Shown here in pieces: positions 58,325-64,000 of a stretch of 64,000 bases of DNA (positions within the stretch are counted from its first letter, which is position 1; each line of letters opens with the position of its first letter). The notes under the pieces are model-generated. The model did not search any database. It was given only the letters and a program-made list of their open reading frames with translations, and had not been told where the DNA came from. Both the position numbers and the translations under genes were made by a program. The stretch is from Pterois miles. Lineage: Eukaryota; Chordata; Actinopteri; Perciformes; Scorpaenidae. The stretch lies in the NCBI GenBank assembly GCA_947000775.1, contig CAMQGK010000246.1, positions 558,001 through 622,000 on the forward strand, written 5' to 3'.

Positions 58325-58450
58325 TCAGCAACATAACTACCGTTTCAATGTCTAGACATCTGTAGAATATGTCACAGACAGTGAAGGTAATCTTCTGACT
58401 CCGTATTGACATATCAGCAACATTAATACACTTTAGATGTAGAAAATGGC
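58325..58450 (+). repeat. CpG-rich interspersed repeat, right part
   Basis: cagcaacataactaccgttt, caatgtctagacatctgtag and ccgtattgacatatcagc continue the host repeat (57270-57486) after the hAT insertion. Confidence 0.45.
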
Positions 58451-59576
58451 ACTAACATGGCAAAAAAAAAGTAAAGGTTTATTTCTAAATCAACACTTCC
58501 TGCTTTCATTTCAAAATAAAACCTCTTAAGCATTTTTTTTTCTCCGTAGACAGAATTCCTTCATTTGTTAACCCAAGTCTTTTATTCTGAAATATGTGCA
58601 GGACAGTGTTGAAGAGCATGTAGTGACTTGCATGGCTCCGTGAATTAATATAGTACAGGATTTTAATTGTGGATTATTACTACTATTTACAAATTACCAC
58701 ACGCTTCTTGACCTTTCTCTGTCTAAAATAAAATTAAATGACATTTATAATGAAATGAAACGGCCATTATGAAAGTCAAACTCTATGTAGAAAGAGCAGC
58801 AGCAGCAGAAATGCAGCCGCCATGTGCTCCTCTGGCCTAAGGTTTAGTCAAGAATGCTACTTAGATAGGTTTAGGAAAAAAGTGAGGTTTGGCTCAAAAA
58901 CTCTGGAAGTTGCATTACTAAAACACCAGCCTCCTAGGCGAAAATCAATATTTTTTGACCCACCCATCCACTTCCACCTCCTTCCTACACAGTGTTCATG
59001 GATATTTATATTTTTATATTTTCCTTTTTACATTATTATGTTATTTACACATAAATTGATTTTGTGGGATATAAGCAAATTACAGTGCATTACTTTTTTT
59101 TAGGTATAGCTACAAACAGTGTATGAGACGAGCCTGAACAACTCAATCTTCAGAAGGTGTCAGAGTCCCCAGAACTCGTGTGGTACTTCGTTGCTACCTG
59201 CAAGGACGGTCTTTTCTGTCGCCTCCCTGCATAAACCGATCAGCTTGCTGAAGACATATATGAGAGTAATTGGCCTTTTTTGTCCTCAAAAATGAAATGG
59301 GCATTTTGAATGCTACATTTTTAGCAATGCTAATTCTCTACATCTGCAAAATAAGCTACAAGAGTGCATTCAATAGCAAACCATACGTTCGTGTTACAGC
59401 TTTGGGCTTCTTACCTTCTTAGTCGGTAAATGTCCTGCAACAACCATTTCTCTTTTAACACTGCTGAACAGCTAAAAATACCAGTAGCGAATAAGGAGTA
59501 TAATGTAACCATTAAATAGCAATATATATGACATTATATACAACACTCAGTTAGTAAAAGATGGCTTCAGTCTGGG
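58451..59576. other. No recognised gene; family C and 1.7 kb repeat scraps
   Basis: 58857-58885 (acttagataggtttaggaa) is a family C word. 58957-58990 (gacccacccatccacttcc) matches 1688-1722. A 93-codon frame there has no domain. Confidence 0.4.
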
Positions 59577-59920
59577 CTGTAAGTAATAGTGGTCAGCACT
59601 GTCACCTCACAGCTAGAAAGTTCTTGGTTCTTGGCTTTTCTGTGTGGAGTCTACGTGTTGAGATTGACCGCCAATTGCGTTCGCTGGAACAGACGACCAA
59701 GCCGGAGGTACTGTTGGATAAGGTCACACCGCAGCCAGAAATAGCAATACTTAATAAGCCAAAACTTCAGCCAGACAACAAAACAGAGCAGCGCTTTCCT
59801 TTTTTCTCTCCTCAGTCCGTTACGTATCCTCTATCAACTTCTCTCTCGTTTCCTCCTTTTGCTGGTGTGAATTTCCCCACTGTGGGACCAATAAAGGAAT
59901 ATCTTATCTTATCTTATCCA
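59577..59920 (+). repeat. Degenerate SINE sequence (type 1 head, type 2 tail)
   Basis: 59577-59665 keeps worn type 1 wording (tggtcagcactgtcacctca, tctgtgtggagtctacgtg). 59867-59920 keeps the type 2 end (gaatttccccactgtgggac, caataaaggaatatctta) with a (TTATC)n tail. The 161-codon frame over this stretch comes from these remnants and has no domain. Confidence 0.5.
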
Positions 59921-60469
59921 TCCTCTTTGTCTGAGAAACAGAATTTCAGGAGAATACGCTCCCACCATCATACAGCGCATCTCTTGATTTATTCAGTTAT
60001 TACTCTTACTTTCCAAGTGAAAAAATGGAAACTAAGGAGGTGTTAAAGTTCACTTAATTTCATTAATCTCAATCACAAAAAGGGTACAAAAGCTCAGTGA
60101 CCTCTGCTAAGCAGGTTATGTACAGTTTATGTTGAAGCCCTTACAGCTGCTGAAGTTTTCGTTGAAGGGTCTAAAGTGTCAGTTTAAGTGTGAGCAATGA
60201 AAGGAGTGGAGGTGTCAGACGAACTGGAAGTGGGTATTCAGGCCGAAGACAGCCCTGCATTAAAACAACACAGTCATAACATGCCAGCACAGGATTTTAT
60301 AACTCTGGAACGTTAGCAACGCAGCAAGGTAAATGGAAAAAATATGGCATTTACGTGACAAAGTAATCCACCAGGAATGTGCGTCAGTTTGTGTGTATAT
60401 GATCGGCCAATGCAGTGTCTTGCCAGATGCCACGTTGCGACCAACGTTGCTCAAGGTCACCCGAGTCAG
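59921..60469. other. No recognised feature
   Basis: Unique-looking. Confidence 0.45.
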
Positions 60470-60640
60470 TGCTTCTCGGTACCGAAGCACCGACGCACCC
60501 TTTTGCTTCTGTATGGGACGCACCTGGCTTTCAGCTAACTCCAGTGTAAACCTAACCTACTTGTTACATAAGTAAAAACTAAGTAAACCTAGAGTATGTT
60601 GGAAGTTTATTTTGAAAATATACTGTATCCATGTAACAAG
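60470..60640 (+). repeat. Interspersed repeat family C, copy 5 (partial)
   Basis: cttctgtatgggacgcacct, ggctttcagctaactccagt and gtaaacctaacctac match 52650-52720 and family C. Confidence 0.45.
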
Positions 60641-62070
60641 CAGAACCTGCTACAAATTCACCAGATGGATCACGTTTATCTTCATTTCACATACTAACCA
60701 ACCAACTTCCCATTAGACTTGACCCTTTAACTTCTGCTGTAGGTCTATTTGTTGTAGCTGGGAAGTCACAACTAATTCGGAAATGTATTGAAGCTTTTAC
60801 AGTGATTCCTGTCCTTGTATTTACAGCCCTGGCCTCATTTTGCCTTATTATTTTCAATGGCAATAGTGTTCTGTTACATCTGCTTCCTGCCAAGCGCTAG
60901 AAGTTAAAAACACTTTAATGTTTAACAAAAAAGAAAGAAAGAACCACACTTTAAGTGCATTTTCAGTAGTTGCTTGGCAACAGCAGCAGCAACAGGCACC
61001 GCCAGTGCTTTAAACTCGCTTCTTGTAAGCCAAAAGAAAGAAGTGGCCGGTGGAGAATGAGGCTAAAACTTCCTGTTAGTGAAGGACGTTATATGAGGTG
61101 GAAATCCAGGTCTTGAGGGGTTTAGAGTGAAATGGAAGTGGAGCAGAGGGCATGCACATCCATATATATGAGGGCAAATATGTAATAGGAGTTGTATTGT
61201 AGAATAATGTACATACATGTTTTTTTTTTTTTTTTTTTTTTACTTTTTACATACATAATCTTGGAGAAGAAAGCGGAGTAATTGTGGGAGCAATCTTCTG
61301 TGTTGTTGTATTTCCTCAGAGCATTTCACTGCCTTCCCAAATTAATTCAAAATCAGGTTTTGCATTATGCATAAAATGTGTTCTCAATGATACCTGTTGA
61401 GCATAAAAGCGTGGCGTCCACATAACACTGTCATCTTGTCTGCCCTCCTTCTCTCATTATAATCCCGGCCTTCCTTTCCGTCTTAGCCCTACAGCATGCT
61501 GGGAGTTGTGTTTCATGCCGCTGAGGGCTGGTGTTCATTTTGTGGCAGATGTCAAGATTTCCCCATTGATTTTTTTTTCTGCGATAACTGACTCACAAGG
61601 TGACTAAAGCAGGGGGATTAAGAGCGCATGTGTATTTTATACTGGAGTTTATTCGTTGGAGTGTGCACGCACATATGGAACATAATCTGGTAGGATAACA
61701 CAATGTATTAAAGAGGATCCAGACAAACGACCACCCGCTGTGTAGGTAGAAACCTGAGCAGGTCATATAAGATCCACAGGAGAATCCACTGTCGCCAGTA
61801 ATGGCTGTGTTCACACTGCAGATGAAAGTGTTTTAATTCTGATTTGTTTATTCTCTAACATATCATTGAATCATTTTTGAACAGCAAAAATCTAATTATT
61901 TCATTTCCGACCTGGAGAAAGTAAAAAAGAAGCTTTAGCCATTTATACATTCCTCAAAGTTATCATGATGTAATTGATTTACATGAATACACAAAGCGGA
62001 CACTTTATTTCAATCAATAAGTCGCTAAATTTGACTAAAACCAAAAAATTCAAGATATTTCAGTCTAGAC
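60641..62070. other. No recognised gene; T run at 61220-61240
   Basis: Unique-looking, with a 21-nt T run and one ZNF143-like motif (separate entry). Frames of at most 73 codons have no domain. Confidence 0.4.
61494..61510 (-). promoter_or_regulatory. ZNF143/Staf-like binding motif
   Basis: gcatgctgggagttgtg, read on the minus strand as CACAACTCCCAGCATGC, matches most of the ZNF143 consensus (ACTACAATTCCCAGCATGC). Such sites usually mark promoters. No gene start is evident beside it, so its use is unproven. Confidence 0.35.
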
Positions 62071-62762
62071 AAAGGGTGTCAAACATACGGCCCAAGGGCC
62101 AGAGCCGGCCCACTGGATGACTTTGCAAAGTGTGAAAATTGCAGAAAAGTATGAGATTTTAATTTTTCAACTCTGAAATACTTTGTCACATTTATGACTC
62201 AACTGGAATCATGTCCAAATCTACGTTAAAATAAGTTAATATAAGATATTAAGTAAAATGTATTATCAGTTATCATAGAAAGTGATAATTAAGAGAATTA
62301 GTTTAATTATGTTTTTGACATAAACTTGGGGAATCAAACTTAAAAGATATGACACAAAGCTATGTATATTTAATGTGAAAACTGAGATTTTCATTTTTCA
62401 AGGCTCGATTTTGAGATTTCGTTACATTTCTGACTTTTTATGGGAATTAAGGAAAATTTTTAAGTAAATGTCCAAATTTTGACACAGTAAGCCAAAGTTA
62501 TGAGATATTAACTTCAATTTATGACTTTTTAAGTAATTAATTCCAATTTTGCAGTTAAATGCTTTTGTATTTGTACTTTGGGCTGGATTTTTCATTAAAA
62601 TTGTGATATTTTCAGAATGTATTTGTGCTTCTTTACACTAACAGGACGGGGACATTTGGAGGTGTTGTTATTTATAGGTTACCATGCAGTGGTTTTACTG
62701 TCCTGCTGGACATCAAACTGGACTGTATGTGGCCCCTGAACTAAAATGAGATTGACCCCCCG
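62071..62762. mobile_element. TIR element with GGGTGTCAAAC-like ends
   Basis: Left end aaagggtgtcaaacatacgg with gcccaagggccagagccg. Right end gtatgtggcccctgaactaa, aatgagattgacccccc. The ends are imperfect inverted repeats (GGGTGTCAAAC against GGGGGTCAATC). I know this fish element as ending 'tgagtttgacacccc'. The AT-rich middle has no coding capacity. Confidence 0.55.
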
Positions 62763-63450
62763 CTCTAAGTAGCAGATAGCTAGCTACATGCTAGCATGGC
62801 TACAAACGTGGAAATATAGTCTGTTAGGGTTTCTGGTAGAACTGCTTTTATTATTTCCAAATAAACAGCAATAAATCATTACTTTTGAAAGAAGAAAATC
62901 TTTCACAAAATTATGTAATATATAAATGATAAAAAGCACCCCTGCTCAATTCAATACTTGGTCTGCCATGACCAGTGACCTTCCTTGGCTAATTTTAGCT
63001 AACGTTACAAACTTTAACATTTTTGTGTTGGGTGTTTTACAGAGTCGGTCACTGAGTTTATGACTCCTCTACTTGTGCTACTGATAAGACAACATTTATT
63101 ATTATCCCTTGTTAATGGCCACAGAGGCCACCAAAAGCTACTTATGCTAGCTTTAAAGCAGCATTAGTTGATACTTTCGTGAACGTGTTAGCAAAACATT
63201 GTCTGTGTATACACCTAGCAGACAAAGGCCAACATTAGCATTCATTTCTTGTTGTACTCGTGTCCACCTAATGAAAGTCCAGCATACTGTCCTTTTAGCT
63301 CTGTTTTGGTCCTAACCAATTCCTGAAGTTCCGCTATGCAGCTAATCGTTAACTTTGCTGGTTTGGTGCCAGGCAGGTTGTTTACAGTGGGTTTATTGGA
63401 GCTTTTTTGCTTTTTTAAACAACTTCTTGCTGCGGGTGGAAACACGGGTT
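62763..63450. other. No recognised gene
   Basis: A 121-codon minus-strand frame (63242-63607) overlaps family H and has no domain. The rest is unique-looking. Confidence 0.4.
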
Positions 63451-63605
63451 GATGAGAGCCGTGAAAGTGAACCAAAACGGTACAGTTGTGGGCTGTAAAA
63501 CCAAAACAAAGAGCTAAAAGATGCAAAAATGTTCTGTAGACCTGACAGGAACTGCAGAGGCGAGGGATCATTCTTACTGGTTTGCTACTACGAGTTATCC
63601 ATTTC
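63451..63605 (+). repeat. Interspersed repeat family H, copy 2
   Basis: Longer than copy 1: adds ggcgagggatcattcttact, ggtttgctactacgagttat and ccatttcacatt. Confidence 0.5.
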
Positions 63606-64000
63606 ACATTACAGTCATTTGATCCATTGTTAGTATGGATTAATTGATTGATTTATGTAGCTTTAAGGTCTGTAGTGTAAATGTAGCCTCACTGGTTTCT
63701 ACGGATGTTGATTGGGAATGCAAAAGAAGGCAAATTAACCTGGTCATTAACTCCATGCCAAGTTCACTATTAATCTAAAGACTTATGATTTGTCACACAA
63801 GGAGCACCAATGACTCCCCCTCTCTGTGGTTGGTTGACACAGTAGCCCTTTAAGTCAAACCTCACGTTTCCTACCAGTCACTCTAAAATTATAGCCATAT
63901 CATGTTCACTATCTGCCTCTGCTAGTACAAGTAAATCTTACTTTGTGCTCTGAGTAAAAAAAGAAGATGTTTATTTTCATCCCAGACTTGGCGCACGGAA
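63606..64000. other. No recognised feature
   Basis: Unique-looking sequence to the end of the window. Confidence 0.45.

Noticed and set aside
59561..60046. 161-codon open frame
   Set aside because: It overlaps degenerate SINE head and tail sequence and has no recognisable domain.
63242..63607. 121-codon minus-strand frame
   Set aside because: It overlaps family H and shows no domain.

Overview
The window looks like non-coding (intergenic or intronic) DNA from a ray-finned fish, most likely a percomorph/acanthomorph. I infer this from the repeat content. It holds tRNA-derived SINEs with the 'GGGGCTGCACGGTGGTGTAG' and 'GGGGCGGCAGTAGCTCAG' heads, a LINE 3' end, a Tc1-like and a pogo-like remnant, several hAT-type non-autonomous elements and many (CA)n tracts. 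I know these classes from teleost genomes. Family assignments rest on memory and on comparing copies within the window, not on a database search. I found no host protein-coding gene, exon, tRNA gene, rRNA gene or CRISPR array that I can support. Nearly all long open frames lie in repeats or are too short and featureless to trust.

Layout. 0-5 kb: a reverse SINE, a member of repeat family A, a Tc1-like deletion derivative, and a short element built from AATGGG-containing units. 5-10.5 kb: a hAT-like repeat, a CTGTCAATC-family repeat (family E), another family A copy, and a 1.1 kb minisatellite with a 27-bp unit that stays open in one frame for 262 codons. 11-20 kb: nested repeats (family A inside family F), a local direct duplication at 15.8-16.6 kb, and a TTAGGTTTAGG-bearing family C element swollen by a 13-bp minisatellite. 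21-28.6 kb: type 2 SINEs, a family E copy split by a SINE, a LINE 3' end split by a SINE with a target-site duplication, and an inverted-repeat element. 30-37.5 kb: families C, A, F and H, and a palindromic family E locus. 38.9-40.1 kb: AT-rich VNTR. 41-49 kb: families A, J and E and four SINEs. 49.4-49.9 kb: pogo-like remnant. 54-58.5 kb: three hAT-type elements, one inserted into an older CpG-rich repeat. 59.5-63.6 kb: degenerate SINE pieces and a last TIR element.

The nested insertions give a relative chronology. Type 1 and type 2 SINEs are the youngest layer, because they interrupt LINE, family E and family K sequence and three keep exact target-site duplications. Between the repeats, a few stretches look like low-repeat single-copy DNA with clustered homeodomain or POU-like sites (22.3 kb, 38.3 kb), and there is one ZNF143-like motif (61.5 kb). 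They are candidates only. I see no multi-gene system. The most unusual items are the 27-bp array carrying regular nuclear-receptor half-sites, the AATGGG-unit inverted-repeat element and the family E palindrome.
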